This document shows, piece by piece, positions 23,844 to 33,500 of a stretch of DNA of 64,000 bases. The translations under genes and the position numbers were made by a program. Under the pieces are notes generated by a model that searched no databases, was not told the origin of the DNA, and saw only the letters and a program-made list of their open reading frames with translations. The first letter of the stretch is position 1, and each line of letters opens with the position of its first letter. The stretch spans positions 310,001 through 374,000 of the forward strand of contig JACKOY010000001.1 in NCBI GenBank assembly GCA_024233935.1, in the 5' to 3' direction. Origin of the DNA: Spirochaetales bacterium. Lineage in GTDB: Bacteria; Spirochaetota; Leptospiria; Leptospirales; Leptonemataceae.

Positions 23844-24383
23844 ATGGCATTTAAGTGGTACGTTATCCGAACCTATTCGGGGCACGAAAACAAGGTTAAG
23901 ACCAACCTGGACAAGATCGTGCAGAGCCGTGGCATGCAGGATCGCATTGGCCAGGTGAACATCCCGACCATCAAAGTGGCGGAGATGAAGAACGGCAAGA
24001 AGCGCGTCGTTGAGAAGAAGTTCATGCCGGGTTACATTCTGGCCGAGTTGGCTCTGGACGATGAGATTCAGTACATGATCTCGCGCCTGCCTTCGGTGGC
24101 GGGCTTTGTGGGCTCGCCCGAGCCGGAGCCCCTCTCCGAAGAGGAAGTGCGAAACCTGCTGCAGGGGGAGGTCTCGTCCGAGGAGGAGGAGGCGCCGGTT
24201 GCCCACATCCTGTTCCAGCTCGGAGAGCGGGTCAAGATCGTCGACGGTCCGTTTGCCAACTTCACGGGCGTTGTGGACGAGATTTTTCCGGACAAGGGTC
24301 GGTTGCGCGTCAAGGTGGAGATCTTCGGGCAGGCCACTCCGGTCGAGCTCGACTACCTGCAGGTGGCCTCAAACGTCGGTTAA
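23844..24383 (+). CDS. nusG: Transcription termination/antitermination factor NusG
   Basis: 179 residues. The NGN domain (about 1-95) starts WYVIRTYSGHENKVKTNL and contains KKFMPGYILAELALDDE, the RNA-polymerase clamp-binding face. An acidic linker (EEEVRNLLQGEVSSEEEE) leads to the KOW domain (about 122-179, LGERVKIVDGPFANFTGVVDEIF), which binds NusE/S10 or Rho. NusG couples transcription and translation and modulates pausing. A hairpin with a T-run follows the gene, so part of the transcription probably stops here before rplK. Confidence 0.97.
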   Translation: MAFKWYVIRTYSGHENKVKTNLDKIVQSRGMQDRIGQVNIPTIKVAEMKNGKKRVVEKKFMPGYILAELALDDEIQYMISRLPSVAGFVGSPEPEPLSEEEVRNLLQGEVSSEEEEAPVAHILFQLGERVKIVDGPFANFTGVVDEIFPDKGRLRVKVEIFGQATPVELDYLQVASNVG

Positions 24384-24389
24384 AGACTC

Positions 24390-24415
24390 CGGCCGGCTTC
24401 CGGTCGCGTTTTTTT
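24390..24415 (+). terminator. Rho-independent terminator or attenuator between nusG and rplK
   Basis: Stem CGGCCGG (24390-24396), loop CTT, CCGGTCG (24400-24406) with one G-T pair, then CG and seven T residues. It starts 7 bases after the nusG stop. Because rplK follows 70 bases later on the same strand, it could act as a partial terminator that separates secE-nusG from rplKAJL-rpoBC. Confidence 0.75.
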
Positions 24416-24486
24416 CTTCCCAAATAGGGCCTCTCTCAGGATATGCCACTTTCTCGCTCTTCAGGGCCAGATATTAGACACAGACC

Positions 24487-24915
24487 ATGGCTTCCAAGAA
24501 AGTAGTCACGCAGATCAAACTCCAGGTTGAAGCGGGGAAGGCCAATCCGGCTCCCCCGGTGGGCCCGGCCCTCGGCCAGCACGGCCTCAACATCATGGAG
24601 TTTTGTAAGCAGTTCAACGAAAAGACCAAGAATCAGGTGGGCATCAAGTTGCCGACTGTGATCACGGTTTATGGTGATCGCAGTTTCACATTTATCACCA
24701 AGTCGCCCCCCGCTCCCTTGCTCGTGCTTAAAGAGCTCAACCTCGAGGGTGGATCTCCGATCCCGAACAAGAACAAGGTCGGGCAGATTTCGCGGGCGCA
24801 ACTCGAGAAGATTGCAAACATTAAGATGAAAGACCTGAACTGTCACGATATGGATGCCGCGGTGAAGATCATTGCGGGGACCTGTCGTTCTATGGGCGTC
24901 GAGGTGGTCGGATGA
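24487..24915 (+). CDS. rplK: 50S ribosomal protein L11
   Basis: 142 residues, standard length. The N-terminal domain carries the proline-containing helix that meets thiostrepton and the GTPase-associated rRNA (EAGKANPAPPVGPALGQHGLNIMEFCKQFN). The C-terminal domain binds 23S rRNA helices 43-44 (NIKMKDLNCHDMDAAVKIIAGTCRSMGVEV). It is part of the L7/L12 stalk base. Its stop overlaps the rplA start by 4 bases, so L11 and L1 synthesis are coupled. In many bacteria L1 represses this mRNA near the rplK start. Confidence 0.98.
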   Translation: MASKKVVTQIKLQVEAGKANPAPPVGPALGQHGLNIMEFCKQFNEKTKNQVGIKLPTVITVYGDRSFTFITKSPPAPLLVLKELNLEGGSPIPNKNKVGQISRAQLEKIANIKMKDLNCHDMDAAVKIIAGTCRSMGVEVVG

Positions 24916-25595
24916 TTCGCGGAAAGAAATATCGCGCGGCCGCGGAGAAGGTCGATCCGACCCAGGCCTATGGCCTCGACGACGCAGTGAAGCTGGTGCG
25001 CGAACTGTCATATACGAAGTTTGATGGTACGGTAGAGGCATCCATTAAGGTGGGTTACAAGTCTCTGCAGAACGTGCGGGGCATCGTTCAGCTTCCCCAC
25101 GGCACCGGCAAGCAGGTGCGTGTGCTGGTTTTCTGTCGCGAAGACCGCCAGCAGGAAGCGAAGGACGCCGGCGCCGACTTCGTGGGCGGAACCGAGCTTG
25201 TAGAAAAGATCCAGAAGGAAAACTGGACGGATTTTGATGCCTGCGTCGCCACTCCCGATATGATGAAGGATGTGGGGCGCCTGGGCCCTGTGCTGGGGCG
25301 CAAGGGCCTAATGCCGAAACCCAAGGCGGGGACCGTCACAAACGATATCGCCGGCGCCATCAAGAACTTGAAGTCCGGGCAGATGGAATATCGTCCCGAC
25401 AAAACCGGTGTGATTCATTTGCGCGTTGGCAAGGTGAGCTTTGAGCCAGCGGCGCTCGAAGAGAACATTCGGACTGTGTTTCAGGCGATCATGCGCGAGA
25501 AGCCGGCCGATGCCAAGGGTGAGTACATCAAGTCTTTTTGCATCTCGCCCACGATGGGGCCGGGTGTGAAGTTGAATACGCGGGCGATGGCCTGA
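24912..25595 (+). CDS. rplA: 50S ribosomal protein L1
   Basis: 227 residues. Domain I includes KFDGTVEASIKVGYKSLQNVRGIVQLPHGTGKQVRVLVF. The middle domain has FDACVATPDMMKDVGRLGPVLGRKGLMPKPKAGTV, the signature of L1. The end is IKSFCISPTMGPGVKLN. L1 binds the L1 stalk of 23S rRNA, helps move the E-site tRNA, and in many species represses the rplKA mRNA. ATG overlaps the rplK stop by 4 bases. Confidence 0.98.
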   Translation: MIRGKKYRAAAEKVDPTQAYGLDDAVKLVRELSYTKFDGTVEASIKVGYKSLQNVRGIVQLPHGTGKQVRVLVFCREDRQQEAKDAGADFVGGTELVEKIQKENWTDFDACVATPDMMKDVGRLGPVLGRKGLMPKPKAGTVTNDIAGAIKNLKSGQMEYRPDKTGVIHLRVGKVSFEPAALEENIRTVFQAIMREKPADAKGEYIKSFCISPTMGPGVKLNTRAMA

Positions 25596-25638
25596 TCGCT
25601 TTAACTGTTATTATAGGTAGAAACACGGGAGTAAGACG

Positions 25639-26169
25639 GTGCCAGCAGAAATAAAGACCAAGCTGCTTGACGAACTCAAAGCCTTGCTGGCCGAGCGGGA
25701 AAATTTTGTGCTCACGACTTACAGCGGGCTGAGTGTCGTCGAGATCGGCGAGTTGCGCGCGGAATTGCGGGCAAAAGACGGTCGCATGAAGGTCGTGAAA
25801 AATAATCTCTTTCGGCTGGCTCTGCAGCAATCCGAGCACCACAAGGGCGCGGCCGACAGCATCGCCGCTGACCTGACCGGCCCTATCGCCGTCACTTTTA
25901 CGGGCGGCGACCTACCGGCCGCGACCAAGGTCCTGGTCGACTATGCGAAGAAGACAGGCAAGATCGAGCTCAAGTCCGGCAGTCTGGACGGGCAGTACCT
26001 GGATCGGGCTGGCGTGCAGCAAATTGCCAACCTCCCATCGCGTGAGGAGCTGCTCTCAATCATCGGTCGTGGACTCAATACGCCGGCACAGAAGATTGCA
26101 ACCGGTATGAATCAGATTATAGCCGGCCTGGCGCGCGGTATCAAGGCTGTGGGCGAGAAGAACGGCTGA
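25639..26169 (+). CDS. rplJ: 50S ribosomal protein L10
   Basis: 176 residues from a GTG start. The N-terminal rRNA-binding domain has the L10 pattern (VLTTYSGLSVVEIGELRAELRAKDGRMKVVKNNLFRLAL), then GPIAVTFTGGDLPAATKVLVDYAK. The C-terminal helix (TPAQKIATGMNQIIAGLARGIKAVGEK) binds the L7/L12 dimers. The L10-(L12) complex is usually the autoregulator of the rplJL mRNA. It sits 43 bases after rplA and 67 bases before rplL. Confidence 0.97.
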   Translation: MPAEIKTKLLDELKALLAERENFVLTTYSGLSVVEIGELRAELRAKDGRMKVVKNNLFRLALQQSEHHKGAADSIAADLTGPIAVTFTGGDLPAATKVLVDYAKKTGKIELKSGSLDGQYLDRAGVQQIANLPSREELLSIIGRGLNTPAQKIATGMNQIIAGLARGIKAVGEKNG

Positions 26170-26236
26170 TAGGGAACTCATTCACTTTGCGGGTTTAGCA
26201 AGAAATAGGGTTAGGATTTCAGGGAGAATAAGAGAA

Positions 26237-26623
26237 ATGGCCAACGTAGATACACTGCTGGAAAACATCGGCAGTCTCACGCTAGTGGAAGCAGCGGACC
26301 TCGTCAAAAAGATGGAGGAGAAGTTTGGGATCTCTACGGCTGCCCCGGTTGCAGTAGCAGCGGGCGCGGCTGGAGCCGGCGCCGCAGACGCGGGCGGCGA
26401 TGAGGACAAGACCTTCAATGTCATTCTGAAGAGTTTCGGCGACAAGAAGATCGACGTGATCAAGGCAGTTCGGGAAGTGACCGGACTGGGTCTCAAAGAA
26501 GCCAAAGACCTCGTCGAGAAAGGCGGTCAGACCGTTAAGGAAGACCTGGCCAAAGACGCTGCTGAAGAACTCAAGAAGAAGCTCGAAGGGGCTGGCGCCT
26601 CTGTTGAGCTGCAGCCGGCCTGA
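26237..26623 (+). CDS. rplL: 50S ribosomal protein L7/L12
   Basis: 128 residues. An N-terminal dimerisation region (VDTLLENIGSLTLVEAADLVKKMEEKFG) leads into an Ala/Gly-rich hinge (AAPVAVAAGAAGAGAADAGG). The globular C-terminal domain binds elongation factors (KTFNVILKSFGDKKIDVIKAVREVTGLGLKEAKDLVE). Multiple copies form the flexible stalk that recruits EF-Tu and EF-G. The gap to rpoB is 159 bases and contains hairpins. Confidence 0.98.
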   Translation: MANVDTLLENIGSLTLVEAADLVKKMEEKFGISTAAPVAVAAGAAGAGAADAGGDEDKTFNVILKSFGDKKIDVIKAVREVTGLGLKEAKDLVEKGGQTVKEDLAKDAAEELKKKLEGAGASVELQPA

Positions 26624-26679
26624 TAGGCACGGGTGCGGGGATGTCGGGCAACCGGGCATCCTGAAGTTCAGGACCGGAA

Positions 26680-26704
26680 CCGCGGGGGTTTGGCACCTCC
26701 GCGG
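26680..26704 (+). promoter_or_regulatory. Hairpin in the rplL-rpoB gap, likely attenuator or processing site
   Basis: CCGCGGGGGT (26680-26689) pairs with ACCTCCGCGG (26695-26704) over 10 positions with one G-T pair and a 5-base loop. No T-run follows. In E. coli the same gap holds a partial terminator and an RNase III cleavage site that lower rpoBC relative to rplJL. A similar role is likely here by position. A weaker inverted repeat lies just upstream (about 26639-26661). Confidence 0.6.
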
Positions 26705-26782
26705 GTCGGTTCATCGTGTTTGAAGGCGGGCGTTCCGAGAACCGGCGCGCCTTCCGAAGCCTGACCGGAGTGATTCTGTCGC

Positions 26783-29700
26783 ATGCAAAGTTCAACTGCT
26801 CTTTCCGAAATTCGACGCAAGGTTCTAAACCTCGGCAAGATAACCAATATCAACATCGTCCCGGACCTGATTGATATTCAGTTCCGATCCTACAATTGGT
26901 TCCTGCAAAAGGACGAGGCCTCGCACAAGCGGGATTCCCAGGGTCTGGAGGCAGTCTTCCGGGAGACTTTCCCGATCGAGAGCCCCAACGAGGACATGGT
27001 TCTCGAGTACGTTTCGTACTCATTCGGCGATCCCAAGTGGGACGTGGAAGAGTGCAAGAACCGCGGCGTGACCTACGCGACACCGCTCAAGGCCATCATC
27101 CGACTCATAAACAAGCACACCGGCGAGGTTCGGGAGCAAACCGTGTATATGGGCGATCTGCCCATGATGACCGAGCAGGGCACTTTCGTAATTAACGGTG
27201 CCGAGCGGGTCGTGGTTTCCCAGCTGCACCGCAGTCCGGGCATTTTCTTTTTCTACGATACCGAAAAGCGTATCTACTCAGCCCGGGTGATTCCATATCG
27301 GGGCTCCTGGCTGGAGCTCGAAATGGACACGAAGGGTTTGCTTGTTGCGCGCATTGACCGCAAGAAGAAGTTTCCGGCGACCCTGCTTCTCAAGGCGATT
27401 GGCGCAAAAGACAATCAGGAAGTCCTCGCTCACTTTTATGAGTCCGAGAACAAGCGTGTCCTGGGTGCTGCCGCGCGCGATCTCAAAAAGGTAATCGGGC
27501 GACGCCTTGCTTCGCGCGTTGAAAACCCGGAAACCGGCGAAGTCATTATGGCGGCCGGCGAAAAGATCAACGAAGACAACATCGACATCCTCAAAGAACT
27601 TAAAGTTAAGTCCGTTTCCCTGCTGGTTTTTCCGGGAGGCAAAGACGACGTTACGATCATCAACTGCCTTGAGAAAGACGGCGCGGAAACCCATGAGACC
27701 GCGCTCCAGAAGTTTCACTCGATTATGCGACCGGGCGAACCTTTCAATGTTGAAAACGCCCGGAACGAATTGGCGCGCCTTTTCTTCTCGGAAAAGAGCT
27801 ACGATCTCGGTGCGGTCGGACGCTACAAGATCAACAATAAGTTCCGCTATCACAATCCCAAAGCCTTCGCCAGCGTGGATAGCCGTTCTCTGCGTCCCGA
27901 GGATATAGTAGAAACGCTCAAGTACTTTGTGAATCTCGTCAACGAGGTCCCCGAATACCACTTCGACGATATTGACCATCTCGGCAACCGTCGCGTGCGC
28001 AGTGTCGGTGAACTTCTGATGAACCAGCTAAAAGTTGGGTTCACGCGCATGGAGCGCGTTGTTCGGGAGCGCATGACCGTTCAGGATATCGATGTGATCA
28101 CGCCCCAGGCGTTGATTTCGATCAAGCCCGTCATGGCCGTGATCAACGAATTTTTCGGATCCAGTCAGCTTTCGCAGTTTATGGATCAGACCAATCCCCT
28201 GTCGGAGCTAACGCACAAGCGTCGCCTTAACGCGCTTGGGCCAGGTGGTCTTTCGCGTGAGCGCGCCGGCTTTGAAGTGCGGGATGTGCACTACAGCCAC
28301 TATGGCCGCATGTGCCCCATCGAGACTCCGGAAGGTCCGAACATCGGGCTGATCGTCTCCATGAGTACGTTCTGCCGCGTGAATGAGTACGGCTTTCTCG
28401 AAACGCCGTACCGAAAAGTTGAGAAAGGCAAGGTTTCGTCCAGCGTCGAATATCTAACTGCCGACATCGAAGAACACTACAACATCGCCCAGGCAAACGC
28501 TCCGCTCACCGACGACAATACCTTTCGCAACAAAATGATTTCCTGTCGCCGGCGTTCGGATTTCCCGTTCTGCTCTCCGGATGAAGTGCAGTTTATGGAC
28601 ATGGCGCCTCTTCAGGTGGTCAGCGTATCAACCGCTCTGATTCCCTTTCTTGAGCATGACGACGCGAACCGTGCGCTCATGGGTTCCAACATGCAACGTC
28701 AGGCCGTGCCTCTGGTCTTTGACGAAGAGCCCTTTGTCGGCACAGGCATGGAGGGCCGCGCGGCTTACGATTCGCGTACCTGCATCGTGGCCCGCGAGGA
28801 CGGGGTCGTGGTGCGCGTGGATTCGGAGCGGGTCCACGTGAAAGTTGCGGGTAAGGCGGAACCGGTCGAGTACCGCCTCATCAAGTTCAAGAGATCGAAC
28901 CAGGGCACCTGCGTGAATCAGAAGCCGGTTGCGCGCGTTCTTTTTTCGCCGTTCGACGGGAAAGTTGCCAAACAAACGAACGACTACATCGACCTTGAGT
29001 CCTCCGAAGGCGAGACAGTCCGCATTGAACTCAAACAGGGGGCCGACGAGTTTGAATCTTTCGTAAAGGCCAACAGCAGCGTGCGCAACGGCGAAGCCGT
29101 GGCCGGCCAGAAGGTCTACGCTGAAAAAATCGACAAGCATGGCTTGCGTTCGCGCGAGGCGACGATCCTTGCGGACGGCCCCGCTGTGGATCATGGCCGG
29201 CTGGCCCTCGGAAAGAACGTTCTGGTGGCGTTTATGCCGTGGGAAGGCTACAACTTTGAGGACGCGATTCTGATCAGCGAGCGCATCGTCAAAGAGGACG
29301 TCTTCTCTTCTATTCATATAGAAGAATACGAAATTCAGGCGCGTGAAACCAAACTCGGTCAGGAGACCATCACCCGCGACATTCCGAACCTCAGCGACAA
29401 GGCGTTCCGGGATCTCGATGAGAATGGCGTGATTCGCGTGGGCGCGGAAGTGCGCTCCGGCGACATTCTTGTGGGTATGGTTACACCAAAAGGTGAAGCG
29501 GACCTGACCCCGGAATACAAACTCCTCCACTCGATCTTCGGCGAGAAAGCCAAAGAGGTTCGAGATACGAGTCTGCGTATGCCCAACGGCACCGAAGGCA
29601 TCGTTATCGATGTGCGACGATATTCCCGTGAGAATGGGGATGAACTGCCGGCCGGCGTGGAGTCGCTGGTCAAAGTCTATGTGGCCAAGAAGCGCAAGCT

Positions 29701-30484
29701 CCAGGTCGGAGACAAGATGGCCGGCCGCCACGGAAACAAAGGCGTCGTCGCGCGCATCATGGCGGAAGAAGACATGCCGTTCATGGAAGACGGCACGCCG
29801 ATGGACATCATTCTGAATCCGCTGGGCGTTCCTTCGCGTATGAACATCGGGCAGATCCTCGAGACCCAATTGGGATTCGCGGGCAAGCGACTGAACGTTG
29901 CCTTCGAAACCCCGGTTTTCGATGGCGCCCGAGACGAAGACATTGAGCGTTACCTGGTTGAGGCCGGGTTGCCGACCGACTGCAAATTCACTCTGTTTGA
30001 CGGTCGTACCGGCGAGCGTTTCGAGGGCAAAGTCTTCTGTGGATATATCTACATTTTGAAACTGGCTCACCTGGTCGACGACAAGATCCACGCGCGTTCG
30101 ACCGGGCCGTACTCTCTGGTTACGCAACAGCCCCTGGGTGGTAAAGCCCAGTTCGGCGGCCAGCGTCTGGGAGAGATGGAAGTGTGGGCGCTCGAAGCGT
30201 ACGGCGCCTCTCACACCCTTCAAGAATTGCTCACCGTAAAGTCAGATGACATGCTGGGACGGGCCCGTATTTACGAGGCCATTGTCAAAGGCATTCATTC
30301 TATTAAGCCGGGCGTTCCGGAATCGTTCAACGTGCTCATGCAGGAGCTACGGGGTCTGGCACTCGACGTGGCTCTCTATGATTCCAACGGAGAACGCATG
30401 GAACTTACCGATCTTGAGGATGAGCTGAACCGCGGTGGTCGTCGCAACAAGATCAAACTCGAAACGATCGAGCGCATTATCTAG
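26783..30484 (+). CDS. rpoB: DNA-directed RNA polymerase subunit beta
   Basis: 1233 residues, a short form without the large lineage insertions of enterics. Rifampicin cluster I is at about residues 459-485 (FFGSSQLSQFMDQTNPLSEL, then THKRRLNALGPGG). Asn483 occupies the place of E. coli Ser531, a change linked to natural rifampicin resistance in Borrelia and Treponema. Other conserved blocks are RDVHYSHYGRMCPIETPEGP, PWEGYNFEDAILISERI, the active-site GDKMAGRHGNKGVV, and QQPLGGKAQFGGQRLGEMEVWALEAYGA near the C-terminus. It forms the core polymerase with RpoC and RpoA. rpoC follows after 39 bases. Confidence 0.99.
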   Translation: MQSSTALSEIRRKVLNLGKITNINIVPDLIDIQFRSYNWFLQKDEASHKRDSQGLEAVFRETFPIESPNEDMVLEYVSYSFGDPKWDVEECKNRGVTYATPLKAIIRLINKHTGEVREQTVYMGDLPMMTEQGTFVINGAERVVVSQLHRSPGIFFFYDTEKRIYSARVIPYRGSWLELEMDTKGLLVARIDRKKKFPATLLLKAIGAKDNQEVLAHFYESENKRVLGAAARDLKKVIGRRLASRVENPETGEVIMAAGEKINEDNIDILKELKVKSVSLLVFPGGKDDVTIINCLEKDGAETHETALQKFHSIMRPGEPFNVENARNELARLFFSEKSYDLGAVGRYKINNKFRYHNPKAFASVDSRSLRPEDIVETLKYFVNLVNEVPEYHFDDIDHLGNRRVRSVGELLMNQLKVGFTRMERVVRERMTVQDIDVITPQALISIKPVMAVINEFFGSSQLSQFMDQTNPLSELTHKRRLNALGPGGLSRERAGFEVRDVHYSHYGRMCPIETPEGPNIGLIVSMSTFCRVNEYGFLETPYRKVEKGKVSSSVEYLTADIEEHYNIAQANAPLTDDNTFRNKMISCRRRSDFPFCSPDEVQFMDMAPLQVVSVSTALIPFLEHDDANRALMGSNMQRQAVPLVFDEEPFVGTGMEGRAAYDSRTCIVAREDGVVVRVDSERVHVKVAGKAEPVEYRLIKFKRSNQGTCVNQKPVARVLFSPFDGKVAKQTNDYIDLESSEGETVRIELKQGADEFESFVKANSSVRNGEAVAGQKVYAEKIDKHGLRSREATILADGPAVDHGRLALGKNVLVAFMPWEGYNFEDAILISERIVKEDVFSSIHIEEYEIQARETKLGQETITRDIPNLSDKAFRDLDENGVIRVGAEVRSGDILVGMVTPKGEADLTPEYKLLHSIFGEKAKEVRDTSLRMPNGTEGIVIDVRRYSRENGDELPAGVESLVKVYVAKKRKLQVGDKMAGRHGNKGVVARIMAEEDMPFMEDGTPMDIILNPLGVPSRMNIGQILETQLGFAGKRLNVAFETPVFDGARDEDIERYLVEAGLPTDCKFTLFDGRTGERFEGKVFCGYIYILKLAHLVDDKIHARSTGPYSLVTQQPLGGKAQFGGQRLGEMEVWALEAYGASHTLQELLTVKSDDMLGRARIYEAIVKGIHSIKPGVPESFNVLMQELRGLALDVALYDSNGERMELTDLEDELNRGGRRNKIKLETIERII

Positions 30485-30523
30485 ATTCGCGGACGCGAAA
30501 TATTCGCAGGAGTCTTCAGGAAA

Positions 30524-33500
30524 ATGGCATCTCGCAACTACACTGACTTCGAAAGCATTGGAATCCAGCTGGCATCCCCGGATCGCATTCGGGAATGGTC
30601 CTACGGCGAGGTCAAGAAACCCGAAACGATCAACTATCGAACGTTGCGTCCGGAGAGGGACGGGCTTTTCTGCGAGCGCATTTTCGGCACGACCAAGGAC
30701 TGGGAGTGCTACTGCGGCAAGTTCAAGTCGATTCGCTACAAGGGCGTAATTTGCGACCGTTGCGGGGTTGAGGTTACGCACAGCAAGGTTCGCCGGGAGC
30801 GTATGGGGCATGTGGAGCTGGCTTCACCGGCGGCGCACATCTGGTACTACCGCAGTGTGCCCAGTCGCATGGGTCTTCTTCTGAACCTGACCATCAATCA
30901 GCTCAAGAGCATTCTTTATTTTGAGAAGTACGTCATTATCGATGGCGCCGACTCCGGCCGGGAACCTGGCGAGCTGATCGATGAAGATGAATATCACGAA
31001 TTTTTGGACGAATACGGCGACAAGTTCGTAGCCATGATTGGCGGCGACGCGGTCAAAGAGATGCTTTCGCGCATCGATATCGACGCCGAAATTCGGGAGA
31101 TTCGTCAGAAGATTCAGGACAAGGGTAAGATCTCCGATCGACGCATCTTGAAGCGCCTTGAGGTGCTGGAAGCTCTGAAGGAGTCCGGCAACCGGCCCGA
31201 TTGGATGATGCTCGATGTCATTCCCGTGATCCCGCCCGAACTGCGTCCCATGGTGCAACTTGAAGGCGGCCGCTTCGCGACCTCCGACCTGAACGATCTG
31301 TATCGTCGGGTGATCAACCGGAACAATCGTCTCAAGCGCCTGCTCGCGCTTAAGGCACCGGAAATTATTGTGCGCAACGAGAAGCGCATGCTGCAGGAAG
31401 CGGTCGATGCGCTGTTCGACAACAGCCGACGCAAACGTTCCGTAAAGGGCAAGGGCAACCGGCCGCTGAAGTCACTTTCCGATATGCTTAAGGGCAAGAC
31501 CGGACGGTTTCGCCAGAACCTGCTCGGCAAACGCGTGGACTACTCGGGACGTTCGGTCATTGTAATTGGTCCCGAGTTGCGGCTCCACCAGATGGGCCTG
31601 CCCAAGAAGATGGCCCTTGAGTTGTTCAAGCCTTTCATCATGAAGCGCCTGGTCGACCTGGAACTCGCACCCAACATCAAATCCGCAAAGAAGAAGGTCG
31701 AGGCCGAAGAAAAAGAAGTTTTCGAAGCTCTCGACGAGGTTATCAAAGAGCACCCCGTGCTTCTGAACCGCGCTCCGACCCTGCACCGCCTCGGTATCCA
31801 GGCTTTCGTGCCCGTGCTTGTGGAAGGCAAAGCCATCAAGTTGCATCCTCTGGTTTGCCACGCGTTTAACGCGGACTTCGACGGCGACCAGATGGCCATT
31901 CACGTTCCGCTCTCGCCGAAAGCCCAGCTCGAATCGTGGATGCTGATGCTTTCGCCCCACAACCTGCTCAATCCGGCCAATGGGGCGCCCATCGTAGGGC
32001 CCACTCAGGACATGGTGCTGGGTCTTTATTTGCTCACTTCTCAGCTCAAAAACGACGTGGGCGAAGGCAAAGCGTTCGGCGACCTGGATGAAATCATGTA
32101 CGCCGTGGACAACGGCGCGGTGGGACTGCGCGCGCGCATCTCAGTGCTGAAAGACGGCAAGCTCATTCAAACCACACCGGGTCGCATGATCTTCAACTCG
32201 ATCATGCCCGAGGACTATGTTTTCGTCAACCACGCGGTCACCGAGAAGGAAATGAACCGCCTCATCGCCGATGTCTACGACCGTTTTAGCGCCGGCGCGA
32301 CCGTGGAAATGCTCGATCGCATGAAGGACGTGGGATTCCACTACGCCACTCGTTTCGCACCATCCATTTCTGTTTCCGATATCAAGGTCTCTCCGAAGAA
32401 GAAGGATCTGATTGAGGCCGCAAACAAAGAAGTCAGCGACGTGCAGAAGGCGCACAAGAACGGCGTCATCACGAACGAAGAGCGTTATAAGAAAGTCATT
32501 GAGATCTGGACCAAAGCCAACGAGGCAATCACCGAATCCATGTTCCATGAACTGGAGAAAGATCAGGCTGGTTTCAATCCGATCTATGTGATGGCTGTGT
32601 CGGGAGCCCGGGGCTCAAAGCAGCAGATCCGACAGCTGGCCGGTATGCGTGGTCTGATGGCGCGGCCGTCGGGCGAAATTATCGAACTTGCCATTCGTTC
32701 GAACTTCCGCGAAGGCCTGGGCGTACTTGAATTCTTCATCTCCACTCACGGGGCACGCAAGGGGCTCGCGGACACCGCCCTCAAAACTGCCGACGCCGGT
32801 TATTTGACCCGGCGGTTGGTTGATATCGCGCAGGATTGCATTATCACCGAGCCGGACTGCGGCACCAAAGAAGGCGTGCGTCTGACGGCGGTCTTCGAAG
32901 GCGAAAAGCGCATCATTTCTCTGGGCGATCGCGTGTTTGGCCGTGTGCTGGCCGGGCCGATTATCGACCCCGTGTCGGGCAAAGAAGTGGTGCCGGCCGG
33001 TACCACAATCGACAAAGAACTTGCGACCCGGGTAAACGACCTGGGTATTGAGAGCGTCATGATTCGTTCGCCGTTGGTTTGTGCCACACGGCATGGCATC
33101 TGCCGGTCGTGCTACGGCATGGACCTGGCGCGCCTGAAGGACGTGGAGTTGGGCGAGGCGGCCGGCATCATTGCCGCTCAATCAATCGGACAGCCCGGCA
33201 CCCAGCTCACCATGCGGACCTTCCACGTCGGCGGTGTGGCGACCAACGTTCAGGTGCGTGAGAACTCCCACCGTCTGGCCTATGACTGCCTCATCCATTC
33301 CGTAACCGGTCAGCGGGTGACAAGTCTGCGGGGGGATGTGATCTTCACGTCCCGTGGGAACATCACCGTTAGCCGGGTAGGCCATCTACTTTCCGTAGGC
33401 AAAATGAGCAACATCCGCGTCGAAGCCGGCCAGAACGTGATGCCGGGTGAGGTCATTGCCGGCGGATACGACGGCAAAGAAGAACCCGTCACTTCCGACA

